The notes: generated from the sequence alone by a model not told the origin. Positions 1-7,587 are shown, numbered from the stretch's first letter. The stretch: DNA of 38,464 bases from Dyella choica (GCF_003977665.1 NZ_RYYV01000030.1:1-38464), one strand, 5' to 3'. Translations and numbers: made by a program.

Positions 1-87
1 TCATCGGCATGGCGGCACCTCCGCTTGAGGGATGCCGCCATGCTCGCCCTACCTCTGCTCACCTACTGAGACTCGACGCTAATCAAG
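1..87. repeat. Left copy of 87-bp terminal inverted repeat
   Basis: These 87 bases are the exact reverse complement of 38371-38457 at the other end of the window. The copy contains a hairpin with a 10-bp stem, CATGGCGGCA (8-17) against TGCCGCCATG (33-42), and an inner CCTC/GAGG stem. It starts at base 1, so the repeat may continue outside. Similarity ends at base 88. It has no T-tract and no coding potential. It is either a dispersed repeat family or the cause of an assembly break; sequence alone does not decide. Confidence 0.9.
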
Positions 88-156
88 TACGTGTAGCAGG
101 GGAGGGAGGCGATCCGCGCGTACAATGAGCCTTCCCTCTCCGTTGGATGCTTTAGC

Positions 157-1224
157 TTGACCACCGTCGGCTTCCACGCAGCCGCGCCCGAAGCGGTGCT
201 GGATGCGCTCTTCCTACCTTTCTCGGACGGCTATTTGCCTCTACCTGACCACGGCAGCGTGCTGTTTCTGCGCGCACGTGACGGCTACCGCTTGCGCGAA
301 GTAGCGCAAAGAGGTTGGTTATGCGAGCAAAGCTTCAAGCCATTTGCCAATGCGCTGGCGCGCAGCGGATACCAGGTGGGCGACGTCGACGCCGAGGTGC
401 GTTTCAAGCTGGTGCTGTTATTGCCGCCGAGGCAACGCGACGAGGCGCGGGCCTGGTTCGCCAAGGCGGCACGTCATGCCGAAGGCGGCGGTGTGGTGGT
501 CGTGTGCGCGCCAAACGCGGAGGGCGCGAAATCCGCGCAAGCCGATCTTGCCGCCCTGCTGGGATCGGTGAATCATCTTTCCAAGCACAAGTGCCGCGTG
601 TTCTGGGGTGTGTCGGATGCATCGTGCGATCAGGCGCTGCTCGATGCCTGGCTGGCGCTGGACCGCCCCCAGCTCAACGCTGCCGGCTACATCAGCCGCC
701 CCGGCTTGTTTGCCTGGGATCGCGTGGATGCGGCGTCCGCCTTGCTCGCCGCGCATTTGCCCGGCGATCTAGGCGGACGCGTTGCCGACTTCGGCGCAGG
801 CTATGGATATCTCTCCACGCAGATGATCGCGCATTGTCCGGGGCTCACCGCACTGGAACTCTATGAAGCCGAGGCTCGCGCCCTTGAGCCGGCGCGGCTC
901 AACATCGAACGCGCAATGCATGAGCACGCGCGCCGGCTTGCGTTCGAGCTGCATTGGCACGATGTCACGCAGGGCGTCGAACGGCGCTACGACGCCGTGG
1001 TTTGCAATCCGCCCTTCCACCAGGGCCGGGCGGACCTGCCGGACCTGGGGCGCGCCTTCATTGTGCAGGCGGCCCATGCGCTACTGCCGCACGGATGTTT
1101 GTGGCTGGTGGCCAATCGCCATCTGCCTTACGAAGCCACGCTCGCCGCGCACTTCGAACAGGTGCGCAATGTGACGATGCGGGATGGTTTCAAGGTAATC
1201 GAGGCAAGAGGTGTACGCGGATGA
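157..1224 (+). CDS. rsmC: 16S rRNA guanine-N2 methyltransferase, RsmC-like
   Basis: A two-domain class I SAM-dependent methyltransferase of 355 residues, the usual size for RsmC/RlmG proteins. The N-terminal half (about 1-170) is the degenerate MTS_N-type domain. The C-terminal half carries motif I at residues 211-217 (DFGAGYG) and the catalytic NPPF tetrad at 284-287 (followed by H), typical of exocyclic-amine methylation of guanine. RsmC modifies G1207 of 16S rRNA in the cytoplasm. The start chosen is TTG; the conserved stretch LDALFLPFSDG follows within about 20 residues, so the true start cannot be far away, although the upstream ribosome site is weak. A TACAAT at 121-126 could be a -10 box. 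The stop overlaps the next start as ATGA, implying coupling to rsuA, another 16S rRNA modifier. RlmG is the main alternative; length and context favour RsmC. Confidence 0.85.
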   Translation: MTTVGFHAAAPEAVLDALFLPFSDGYLPLPDHGSVLFLRARDGYRLREVAQRGWLCEQSFKPFANALARSGYQVGDVDAEVRFKLVLLLPPRQRDEARAWFAKAARHAEGGGVVVVCAPNAEGAKSAQADLAALLGSVNHLSKHKCRVFWGVSDASCDQALLDAWLALDRPQLNAAGYISRPGLFAWDRVDAASALLAAHLPGDLGGRVADFGAGYGYLSTQMIAHCPGLTALELYEAEARALEPARLNIERAMHEHARRLAFELHWHDVTQGVERRYDAVVCNPPFHQGRADLPDLGRAFIVQAAHALLPHGCLWLVANRHLPYEATLAAHFEQVRNVTMRDGFKVIEARGVRG

Positions 1225-1931
1225 GGCTGGTCAAGCTGATCGCCAATCTCGGCTATGGCAGCCGCAGGGAAGTCGCATGGATGTTCCGCGAAGGGCGGAT
1301 CACCGATCCTGAGGGGGAGGTGCTGTATGCGGATGACAAGGTCGAGCATGCGCGGATCCACATCGACGGCGAGCCGCTCGATCCACCGGGTGGCATGCTG
1401 TTGATGATGCACAAGCCGTTGGGGGTGACTTGTTCGCGCAAGGACCCGGGCCGAGTGGTGTATGACTTGCTGCCGCCGCGCTATCGCCTGCGCAGTCCCC
1501 CGTTGTCCACCGTGGGCCGGTTGGATCGCGATACGTCCGGCCTGCTGCTCATCACCGACGACGGTGCGCTGCTGCATAGGATCATCTCGCCTCGCGCAAA
1601 TATCACCAAGGCGTACGAAGCCACGCTCGCCCAGGATCTGCGCGGTGACGAGCAGACGCTGTTCGCCAGCGGTACGCTGATGCTGGAATCGGAAACCACG
1701 CCGTTGCTGCCGGCGAAACTGGAAGTGCTTGGCTCCCGCCACGTGCGCTTGTCGATTACCGAAGGGCGCTATCACCAGGTGCGCAGGATGTTTGCCGCTA
1801 CCGGAAATCATGTGCAAACTCTGCAGCGCGCGGCCATCGGGCAACTGCAGCTGGCAGGCTTGCAGCCTGGTGACTGGCGTCAGTTGGGAACCGATGAGAT
1901 CGCTCGAATCTTCGAGCCGCCGGCAGCGTGA
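1221..1931 (+). CDS. rsuA: 16S rRNA pseudouridine synthase RsuA
   Basis: A 236-residue RsuA-family pseudouridine synthase. Residues 1-60 form an S4 RNA-binding domain (LVKLIANLGYGSRREV). The catalytic signature GRLDRDTSGLLL follows, with the catalytic aspartate at residue 102, the same position as in E. coli RsuA. A later motif (EGRYHQVRRMFA) is the family's conserved C-terminal element. RsuA makes pseudouridine 516 in 16S rRNA. The ATG overlaps the rsmC stop (ATGA), so the two 16S modification genes are co-translated. The reading frame is open much further upstream, but that extension lies inside rsmC and is not used here. RluE/RluF-type 23S enzymes are less likely alternatives because the S4 domain and Asp102 spacing fit RsuA. 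Confidence 0.92.
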   Translation: MRLVKLIANLGYGSRREVAWMFREGRITDPEGEVLYADDKVEHARIHIDGEPLDPPGGMLLMMHKPLGVTCSRKDPGRVVYDLLPPRYRLRSPPLSTVGRLDRDTSGLLLITDDGALLHRIISPRANITKAYEATLAQDLRGDEQTLFASGTLMLESETTPLLPAKLEVLGSRHVRLSITEGRYHQVRRMFAATGNHVQTLQRAAIGQLQLAGLQPGDWRQLGTDEIARIFEPPAA

Positions 1932-1949
1932 GCCGCCCGTGTCGCGCGA

Positions 1950-2153
1950 TCAAGGTTTCGCTTGCATGTCACGGCTTCGAGCCAATTCGTCTTCGCGCCG
2001 CGATCGTGCGTTGGATGCCCAGGAGACCAGCTTGAACTCCGCAAGCGTGTCATAGACGGTCTGGGTATGACTGTCCCGCGTATGGTTGGAAAGCATCCCT
2101 GCTACCAGCTGCATTCCGCGCATGAAGGCGGAACGAGCAAGAAGCATATGCAT
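1950..2153 (-). CDS. Small hypothetical protein
   Basis: An open frame of 67 residues running opposite to its neighbours, not recognised as any family. It begins MHMLLARSAFMRGM and is rich in Arg, Ser and Ala towards the end (SNARSRREDELARSRD). It could form one amphipathic N-terminal helix followed by a charged tail. The start chosen is the second in-frame ATG, because a GGAG lies nine bases upstream of it; the first ATG (2159) would be only three bases from that site. A TTGACA occurs further upstream (around 2210-2216 on this strand) without a convincing -10. It sits in the 370-bp gap between rsuA and selO, which holds nothing else I can support. It is plausible but unproven. Confidence 0.45.
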   Translation of the reverse strand: MHMLLARSAFMRGMQLVAGMLSNHTRDSHTQTVYDTLAEFKLVSWASNARSRREDELARSRDMQAKP

Positions 2154-2301
2154 GTTCATTCACTCCGCCGGCTACCCCTGCGTAGCCGCAGCCAAACTGT
2201 ACCAAGCTTTAACTGTCAATGTATAGATGAGGTGAAGAATGTGCTGTCGCTCGCATTTTTGCTGCCTTGCACCAGGTTGATTTCGTCCGAATATCCCAGG
2301 T

Positions 2302-3867
2302 ATGAATTTCCCTCTGCTCAACTTCGATAACAGTTTCATCCGCGACCTACCGGGCGATCCGGATCATGGCCAGGGCGCCAGGCAGGTCGTGGGCGCGCTG
2401 TATTCACGTATAGACCCAAGCCCCGTGTCGGCACCGCGCGTTGTCGCCTGGTCGCTTGAGATGGCGCAGGAGCTGGGTCTGGCCGAAGCCGACATTGCCA
2501 GCCCGTACTTCGCGCAGGTCTTTGCCGGCAACGGCGTGCTTGAGGGCATGCAGCCTTGGGCGTCGAATTATGGCGGGCACCAGTTCGGCGTGTGGGCCGG
2601 ACAGCTAGGTGACGGACGCGCCATTTCACTCGGCGAGCTGGTGACTGCGCAGGGCAAGCGGTGGGAGCTGCAGCTGAAAGGCGCGGGCGCCACACCGTAC
2701 TCGCGCGGAGCAGACGGACGAGCGGTACTGCGTTCGTCGATCCGTGAATTCCTTTGCAGCGAGGCCATGCACCATCTCGGCGTGCCGACCACGCGTGCGC
2801 TCAGCCTGGTGGTAACTGGCGACCTGGTCGAACGCGACATGTTCTACGACGGGCATCCGCAGGACGAGCCCGGCGCGATCGTCTGCCGCGTGGCGCCCTC
2901 GTTCATCCGTTTTGGACATTTCGAACTGCCGGCTTCGCGCGGCGAAATCGAACTGTTGCAGCAACTGGTCGACTTCACCATCCGCCGCGATTTTCCGCAC
3001 TTGCGCGGCCATGGAGCAACGCTGTACGCCGACTGGTTTGGGGAAGTCTGCGCGCGCACCGCCAGCATGATCGCGCACTGGATGCGCGTAGGTTTCGTAC
3101 ACGGCGTGATGAACACCGACAACATGTCGATACTCGGGCTGACCATCGACTACGGTCCGTATGGCTGGGTCGATGATTTCGATCCGGATTGGACACCCAA
3201 CACCACTGATGCCATGCGCCGCCGCTACCGCTTCGGCCAGCAGCCGAACGTGGCGTGGTGGAACCTCAGTCGCCTCGCCGCCGCCATCGCGCCGCTTGTG
3301 GGTGATGTTGCGCCATTGCAGGCGGGGTTGGATCGCTACGTCACCGAATACAGCTTGCAGGCGCGCCGCGATGTCGCTGCCAAACTCGGGTTGGCTCAGT
3401 GCCGCGATGAAGACGTGGCGCGCATGGAAACACTGCAGCAGCTGATGCAGCAGGCGGAAGTGGACATGACCTTGTTCTTCCGCGCACTGAGCCGTGTCGA
3501 TCCGCATGCACCGCAGTTGGAGCCGCTGCGGCATGCGTTTTACGACGAAGCCAAATACGCAGCCGCGCAAGCGGATTTCCTGCGCTGGCTGGATGACTAC
3601 GCGGCGCGCGTGCGCGAGGATGCCCGGACACTAGAGCAGCGGCTGCAGGGCATGAACGCTGCCAACCCTTGTTACGTATTGCGCAACTATCTTGCCCAGG
3701 AAGCGATCGATCGCGCGACGCAAGGCGATTACGCCGGCATCCAAACTTTGCTCGACGTGCTGCGTCACCCGTATGAAGAACAACCCGGCCGCGAGCACTT
3801 CATGCAGAAGCGGCCGGAGTGGGCGAAGCATCGCGCGGGCTGCTCGATGCTCTCTTGCAGCTCGTGA
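2302..3867 (+). CDS. selO: Protein adenylyltransferase SelO (YdiU family)
   Basis: A full-length SelO/YdiU pseudokinase of 521 residues (E. coli has 478). SelO transfers AMP from ATP to Ser/Thr/Tyr residues of target proteins and is linked to redox stress. Visible hallmarks are [17 protein letters not shown], the ATP-binding block [21 protein letters not shown], and the active site MNTDNMS...DYGPYG. There Asp273, Asn274 and Asp283 keep the ten-residue spacing of the catalytic and metal-binding residues described for SelO. The C-terminus ends C-S-M-L-S-C-S-S, placing a cysteine where many eukaryotic SelO proteins carry selenocysteine. The start at 2302 gives the conserved N-terminus but has only a weak AGG ribosome site. 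The gene faces the FKBP gene across a palindromic repeat. Confidence 0.95.
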   Translation: MNFPLLNFDNSFIRDLPGDPDHGQGARQVVGALYSRIDPSPVSAPRVVAWSLEMAQELGLAEADIASPYFAQVFAGNGVLEGMQPWASNYGGHQFGVWAGQLGDGRAISLGELVTAQGKRWELQLKGAGATPYSRGADGRAVLRSSIREFLCSEAMHHLGVPTTRALSLVVTGDLVERDMFYDGHPQDEPGAIVCRVAPSFIRFGHFELPASRGEIELLQQLVDFTIRRDFPHLRGHGATLYADWFGEVCARTASMIAHWMRVGFVHGVMNTDNMSILGLTIDYGPYGWVDDFDPDWTPNTTDAMRRRYRFGQQPNVAWWNLSRLAAAIAPLVGDVAPLQAGLDRYVTEYSLQARRDVAAKLGLAQCRDEDVARMETLQQLMQQAEVDMTLFFRALSRVDPHAPQLEPLRHAFYDEAKYAAAQADFLRWLDDYAARVREDARTLEQRLQGMNAANPCYVLRNYLAQEAIDRATQGDYAGIQTLLDVLRHPYEEQPGREHFMQKRPEWAKHRAGCSMLSCSS

Positions 3868-3905
3868 CGTCCTCCCACCGTTGCCGGGATTTTGAGCACG
3901 TTGTT

Positions 3906-3967
3906 TGGGATGGCAATCCCAGCATTGCATCCGGCATCCCAGTGCTGGGATTGCCATCCCAGCCTAC
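3906..3967. repeat. REP-like palindrome, copy A (selO/FKBP junction)
   Basis: Two perfect 18-bp arms, TGGGATGGCAATCCCAGC at 3906-3923 and its reverse complement at 3944-3961, are followed by the family's CCTAC end. It lies between the convergent ends of selO and the FKBP gene. Related copies occur at 9811, 13830, 17164 and, degenerate, at 36765. There is no T-tract, so it is better described as a REP element than a simple terminator. Confidence 0.88.
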
Positions 3968-3991
3968 GCTCTGCCAGAGGCGGAGACCGTC

Positions 3992-4420
3992 CTAGCGCAC
4001 TTCCAGCAGTTCGATGTCGAACACCAGGGCGCTGTTCGGTGGCACTTCCGGCGCCGCTCCGCGCCTGCCGTAGCCCATGCGTGAGGGAACGATGATGGTG
4101 CGCTTGCCGCCCACTTTCATGCCGCGCACGCCGCTTTCCATACCTTCCACCACTTCGTTCGCACCCATGGTGAAGCTGAGCGGGCGGCCGCTGTCATAGG
4201 AGCTGTCGACCTTGGCGCCGTGGTGATCCAACGCCTTGGAGTCGTACAGCCAGCCGGTGTACTGGATGCGCACCTCCGAGTCGTCGCGCGCCGTGTTGCC
4301 GGTGCCCACCACCGTGTCCTTGATCGCAAGGGACGTCACGTCTTCGGCAAGGGCCGGTTGCGAGCCGAGGGCGCCCAGGGCGAGCAGGACAGTGGCAAGA
4401 AAGGCGAACGGGCGCGGCAT
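3992..4420 (-). CDS. Periplasmic FKBP-type peptidyl-prolyl isomerase
   Basis: A 142-residue FKBP. Residues 1-25 are a signal peptide (MPRPFAFLATVLLALGALG, cleavage after PALA), so it should act in the periplasm as a proline isomerase and chaperone. The FKBP fold follows: VRIQYTGWLYDSKA, then DSSYDSGRPLSFTMGANEVVEGMESGVRGMKVGGKRTIIVPSRMGYGRRG, ending PPNSALVFDIELLEV (shown here in parts of one domain). The start at 4420 was preferred to upstream methionines because a strong GGAGG lies six bases before it and it begins exactly at the signal peptide. It lacks the N-terminal dimerisation domain of FkpA/Mip, so it is a minimal FKBP. The upstream region contains a MITE-like element that may supply or displace its promoter. 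Confidence 0.93.
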   Translation of the reverse strand: MPRPFAFLATVLLALGALGSQPALAEDVTSLAIKDTVVGTGNTARDDSEVRIQYTGWLYDSKALDHHGAKVDSSYDSGRPLSFTMGANEVVEGMESGVRGMKVGGKRTIIVPSRMGYGRRGAAPEVPPNSALVFDIELLEVR

Positions 4421-4465
4421 GGAAAACCTCCAACAAACGACTGGACGGCGACAGTAGCTCATCAA

Positions 4466-4615
4466 GGAGCCTCTGATCTATTCCTCCGTACCCGTTACGC
4501 CAGTGTATGCGCTTCCGGCTGTACCCGGCAGGGCCAGTCTGTCCTGTGCCGCGTGATACACCCTGCAGGACTTCCGGACGTCAAGCCGGCACGTAGGAAT
4601 GGATCAGAGGCATCC
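4466..4615. mobile_element. MITE-like element with about 28-bp imperfect terminal inverted repeats
   Basis: The left end reads GGAGCCTCTGATCTATTCCT and the inverted right end GGATGCCTCTGATCCATTCCT. The matching core is 4470-4485 against 4595-4610 with one mismatch, and similarity continues inward (CGTACC / CGTGCC). About 110 bases of non-coding sequence lie between. The element has no ORF and I see no clear target duplication. It sits between the FKBP start and the aroG leader. Size and structure fit a small non-autonomous element. A structured RNA is an alternative. Confidence 0.5.
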
Positions 4616-4645
4616 TTCGGATGCACATAGTCCTTTTTGGACGGC

Positions 4646-4651
4646 TATAGT
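4646..4651 (+). promoter_or_regulatory. Possible -10 box for the aroG leader transcript
   Basis: TATAGT matches the sigma-70 -10 consensus at five of six positions and lies about 50 bases before the leader peptide start. No good -35 hexamer is visible at 16-18 bases upstream, so this is tentative. The preceding bases contain the repeated string ATAGTCCTTT. Confidence 0.3.
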
Positions 4652-4699
4652 CCTTTCCGCCAGTTTGCAACGCAGGGATGATGTGGTACTACTGGAGCC

Positions 4700-4780
4700 A
4701 TGGTCATCATCACCTCCAGCCGCTATTACTTTTGGTATGCCTATCCGAAGCCGGCGGCGGAGCATGGTGCGCGATCGTAA
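4700..4780 (+). CDS. Aromatic leader peptide of aroG attenuator
   Basis: A 26-residue open frame, ATG to TAA, reading MVIITSSRYYFWYAYP and ending AEHGARS. Residues 9-15 are Tyr-Tyr-Phe-Trp-Tyr-Ala-Tyr: six aromatic codons in seven, covering all three end products of the pathway fed by the downstream DAHP synthase. This is the classical design of a transcription-attenuation leader: ribosome stalling at the aromatic codons when charged tRNAs are scarce. A GGAG precedes the ATG at very short spacing (two bases), so initiation may be weak. It is followed by pairing segments and a terminator. The peptide itself is not expected to have a function. Confidence 0.75.
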   Translation: MVIITSSRYYFWYAYPKPAAEHGARS

Positions 4781-4834
4781 CGAGTAAAGATCACCCACCT
4801 TCGAACAAGCCGCCAGCCACCCTGGCGGCTTTTT
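4753..4834 (+). promoter_or_regulatory. Transcription attenuator upstream of aroG
   Basis: Three segments can pair in mutually exclusive ways. Segment GGCGGC (4753-4758, just after the aromatic codons) complements GCCGCC (4809-4814); that same GCCGCC forms the left arm of the terminator hairpin with 4822-4829. Stalling in the leader peptide would free 4753-4758 to form the antiterminator and allow aroG transcription. Upstream, CAGCCGC in the leader coding region (4718-4724) can occupy the same segment when the ribosome is absent. This pairing scheme is my inference from complementarity; no folding was computed. Confidence 0.65.
4809..4834 (+). terminator. Rho-independent (attenuator) terminator before aroG
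   Basis: A perfect 8-bp stem GCCGCCAG (4809-4816) / CTGGCGGC (4822-4829), loop CCACC, followed directly by TTTTT (4830-4834). It stands 38 bases before the aroG start codon and after the leader peptide stop, as expected of an attenuator terminator. Confidence 0.85.
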
Positions 4835-4872
4835 CATCAGGTCGCCGGGCACCCAACGAGGAGTGCATTGCC

Positions 4873-5949
4873 GTGACCCAGCGTACCGACGATCTTCGCA
4901 TCCGCGAAATCAAGGAAGTCCCCACCCCCGCCGATGTCATGCGGAGCTGTCAACCCGGCGACGAGGCCCTCGCCACCGTTGCCGGCTCACGCCGCGCCCT
5001 GCACCGAATCCTGCATGGCGAAGACGACCGACTTGCCGTGGTGATCGGCCCCTGTTCGATCCATGATCCGGCTGCCGCGATGGAATATGCCAGGCGCCTG
5101 GCTGTCGAACGCGCGCGGCATGCCGACACGATGGAGATCGTGATGCGCGTGTATTTCGAAAAACCGCGCACCACCGTGGGCTGGAAAGGGCTGATCAACG
5201 ACCCGGATCTGGACGAGAGCTACCACATCGACAAGGGCCTGCATCTTGCGCGCCGGCTGCTGTGCGATATCAATGCGCTGGGCCTGCCTGCCGGCACCGA
5301 GTTTCTCGACCTGATCACGCCGCAATACATCGCCGATCTGGTGGCCTGGGGCGCGATCGGTGCCCGCACCACCGAGAGCCAGTCGCATCGCGAACTCGCC
5401 TCTGGCTTGTCCTGCCCGGTGGGCTTCAAGAACGGCACCGACGGCAACGTGAAGATCGCGGTGGATGCCGTGCTTGCCGCCACCCGCCCGCATCATTTCA
5501 TGGCGGTGACCAAGCATGGGCGCACGGCCATTGCGGCGACGGCAGGCAATGAGGACTGCCATGTGATCCTGCGCGGTGGCAAATTGCCCAATTACGATGC
5601 CGAGAGCGTGGCCAGCGTCTGCAGCGTGCTAGCCAAGGCGGGCCTTGCCGAACGCCTGATGATCGACGCTAGCCACGCCAACAGCGCCAAGCAGCCGGAG
5701 AATCAGCCCCGCGTAGTGGCGGATATCGCCACCCAACTCGAGGCCGGCGAGACGCGTATTCACGGCGTGATGGTGGAAAGCCATCTGGTGGCAGGCCGCC
5801 AGGATCTGCTGCCAGGGTGCGAGCTGACCTATGGGCAAAGCATCACCGACGGCTGCATCGGCTGGGATACCACGATGGAGGTGCTCGATCGCCTGGCAAA
5901 GGCGGTGCGGATTCGCCGCGAGCGGGGAGCCGAGCAGGTGGCGGCATAG
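4873..5949 (+). CDS. aroG: 3-deoxy-7-phosphoheptulonate synthase, class I (DAHP synthase)
   Basis: DAHP synthase condenses phosphoenolpyruvate and erythrose 4-phosphate, the first step of the shikimate pathway. The 358-residue protein matches the class I AroF/G/H length. Landmarks are GPCSIHDP with the metal-binding Cys61, KPRTTVGWKG starting at Lys97 (same numbering as E. coli AroG), GTEFLD, GARTTESQSHRELASGLS, PVGFKNGTDG and DASHANS. The GTG at 4873 was chosen because GAGGAG lies nine bases upstream and because it falls after the attenuator. The frame is open further upstream through the leader, but that would put a terminator inside the gene. Expression is probably controlled by aromatic amino acid supply through the leader. 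Which amino acid feedback-inhibits the enzyme cannot be told from sequence. A GNAT gene follows 73 bases later. Confidence 0.96.
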   Translation: MTQRTDDLRIREIKEVPTPADVMRSCQPGDEALATVAGSRRALHRILHGEDDRLAVVIGPCSIHDPAAAMEYARRLAVERARHADTMEIVMRVYFEKPRTTVGWKGLINDPDLDESYHIDKGLHLARRLLCDINALGLPAGTEFLDLITPQYIADLVAWGAIGARTTESQSHRELASGLSCPVGFKNGTDGNVKIAVDAVLAATRPHHFMAVTKHGRTAIAATAGNEDCHVILRGGKLPNYDAESVASVCSVLAKAGLAERLMIDASHANSAKQPENQPRVVADIATQLEAGETRIHGVMVESHLVAGRQDLLPGCELTYGQSITDGCIGWDTTMEVLDRLAKAVRIRRERGAEQVAA

Positions 5950-6022
5950 CCGTGGCGCTGCTCGCCGTACAAGGCGGCGCGTTCTATGCTTTGCACCCTC
6001 TTTCATCTGCGGAACGCTCCCC

Positions 6023-6298
6023 ATGACCCCGGAGATCCGGCATCTCGCTGCAGGCCACCGCTTTGAAACCACAGTGGAAGGCGTTGTCTGCGAGCTTGAG
6101 TACAGCCTGCGTGGCCCGGTGATGACCATTACGCACACCGGCGTGCCCGAGCAGGTGGGCGGCCGCGGCATCGCCGGCGAATTGGTGCGTACCGCACTGG
6201 AAACCGCGCGGCGCGAAGGCTGGCGAGTGGTGCCGGCATGCAGCTACGCGAAGCTGTGGATGGAGCGCCATCCGGTATTCAGCGACCTGCGGGCATGA
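6023..6298 (+). CDS. Small GNAT-like N-acetyltransferase (YjdJ/DUF4442-size class)
   Basis: A 91-residue minimal GNAT-fold protein of the kind annotated as GCN5-related N-acetyltransferase (Pfam Acetyltransf_CG, YjdJ-like). The acetyl-CoA-binding P-loop equivalent is GVPEQVGGRGIAGELV (residues about 41-56), followed by a helix and the conserved VVPACSYAKLWMERHPVF. Such proteins have lost most of the substrate-binding half of a full GNAT domain and their substrate is unknown. The start at 6023 has a GGA nine bases upstream. Its last codon overlaps the next gene (ATGA), so it is coupled to the DUF1345 protein. It may be co-transcribed with aroG, as no terminator is visible in the 73-base gap. 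Confidence 0.85.
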   Translation: MTPEIRHLAAGHRFETTVEGVVCELEYSLRGPVMTITHTGVPEQVGGRGIAGELVRTALETARREGWRVVPACSYAKLWMERHPVFSDLRA

Positions 6299-6975
6299 GT
6301 ACGGCGCCACCGGAAAGGCGCCGAGTGCTTCGCCGCTGGGCACCGCTGCGTTTCGTGCGTGCGCGTCCGTGGCTGGCGATATCCGCCATGCTGCTGGTGG
6401 TCGTTTGCGTGGTGCTGTCGGCCAGCGGGGTAAAGCCTGCCTCCGCCTTGCTGCTCGGCTTCGATGCCGGCGCCCTGCTTTACCTGAGCATGGTGGCACG
6501 CATGTTCCATCGCGCAACCGCAGAGCACATGGCAAGGCACGCGCAACGCCAGGACGCCGGGCGGCGCACCACACTGTGGGTCGCGGTCACGTTGTCGGTG
6601 GTGGTATTGGTGGCCTTGTCCACCGAGCTGCACGCCGCCAAGAATGGCGGCGCCGCGGCCATGGGCATGGCGGCGTTGAGCATCGTGCTGTCATGGCTGT
6701 TCATGAACACCATGTATGCGCTGCATTATGCGCACGGCTATTACGGTGATTTCGGCCGGCAGCACGCTGGGCTGGAATTTCCCGGCACGAAGCAACCGGA
6801 CTACTGGGATTTCGTTTACTTCGCCTTCGTGATCGGCATGTGCTTTCAGGTCTCGGACGTGCAGATCACCAGCCACAGCTTGCGACGCACAGCCCTGCAG
6901 CACAGTGTGGTGGCGTTTTTTTTCAACGTGTTCATTATTGCGATCAGTGTGAACATCGCGGCGGGGCTCGCGTAG
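6295..6975 (+). CDS. DUF1345 inner-membrane protein
   Basis: A 226-residue integral membrane protein of the DUF1345 family, function unknown. Hydrophobic segments are visible at roughly residues 22-45, 47-64, 92-112, 120-146 and 195-224. Family-typical blocks include LLGFDAGALLYL, the LHYAHGYY motif after the fourth segment, and PDYWDFVYFAFVIGMCFQVSDVQI. Basic residues before the first segment suggest a cytoplasmic N-terminus. The ATG overlaps the stop of the GNAT gene, so the two are translated together; the GNAT partner is not known to be functionally linked. The 129-bp gap after it, before yajQ on the other strand, holds only a weak GTTGG/CCAAC hairpin. Confidence 0.88.
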   Translation: MSTAPPERRRVLRRWAPLRFVRARPWLAISAMLLVVVCVVLSASGVKPASALLLGFDAGALLYLSMVARMFHRATAEHMARHAQRQDAGRRTTLWVAVTLSVVVLVALSTELHAAKNGGAAAMGMAALSIVLSWLFMNTMYALHYAHGYYGDFGRQHAGLEFPGTKQPDYWDFVYFAFVIGMCFQVSDVQITSHSLRRTALQHSVVAFFFNVFIIAISVNIAAGLA

Positions 6976-7104
6976 GTTGGCGTGTCTCCCCAACAGCCCC
7001 CTTTTTATCCCGCACGGTTATGCATTTCGTAGCAGGCAATGCAACCAGTTACGACATGCGGCAGCCGTGCGATCAGGGGGGAAGTTGGGGTACACCCGCG
7101 ACTC

Positions 7105-7587
7105 TTAGTCGCGGAAATTATCGAACTGCAACGGCAGTTCCACCTCCGCCTTCCGCAATACTGCCATCGCCAGTTGCAGGTCATCGCGCTTCTTGCCCGT
7201 CACGCGCAGTTTCTCGCCGTTGATCTGCGCTTCCACTTTCAGCTTGGATTCCTTCAGCGTGGCGATCAGCTTCTTGGCGATCGGTTGCTCGATGCCCTGT
7301 TTCACGGTGATCTTCTGCCTTGCACCGCCCAGGTTGACTTCCGGGTCGGCTATGTCGAGCGCGCGCAGGTCGATCTTCCGCGCCGCCAGGCGTCCGCGCA
7401 GGATGTCCAGCATCTGCTGCAACTGGAATTCGCTGGGCGCGCTTTGCGTGATCACGGACTTGTCCAGTTCGAACTTCGCGTCGCTGCCCTTGAAATCGAA
7501 GCGGTTGGACAGCTCGCGGTTGGCCTGGTCGACCGCATTGGTCAGTTCGTGCTTGTCGACTTCGGAGATCACGTCGAAAGAGGGCAT
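7105..7587 (-). CDS. yajQ: YajQ family cyclic-di-GMP-binding protein
   Basis: A 160-residue protein, the exact family size, starting MPSFDVISEVDKHELTNAVD and ending in the conserved EVELPLQFDNFRD. YajQ proteins have two ferredoxin-like domains with RNA-recognition topology. In Xanthomonas campestris the YajQ homologue binds cyclic di-GMP and works with an LysR-type regulator to control virulence genes; in other bacteria YajQ has been described as nucleotide or RNA binding. An AGGA lies nine bases before the ATG. The gene is alone, facing away from the flavoprotein gene on the other strand. No partner regulator is present in this window. Cytoplasmic; confident family call, role in this organism inferred. 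Confidence 0.95.
   Translation of the reverse strand: MPSFDVISEVDKHELTNAVDQANRELSNRFDFKGSDAKFELDKSVITQSAPSEFQLQQMLDILRGRLAARKIDLRALDIADPEVNLGGARQKITVKQGIEQPIAKKLIATLKESKLKVEAQINGEKLRVTGKKRDDLQLAMAVLRKAEVELPLQFDNFRD

Noticed and set aside
1962-2330. 122-codon plus-strand frame between rsuA and selO
   Set aside because: It overlaps the true selO start, has no motif, and has no good ribosome site; the opposite-strand ORF looks more protein-like.
2626-3570. 314-codon open frame on the minus strand inside selO
   Set aside because: It is a mirror of selO codon bias in high-GC DNA; the protein is Arg/His-rich, has no motif and no ribosome site.
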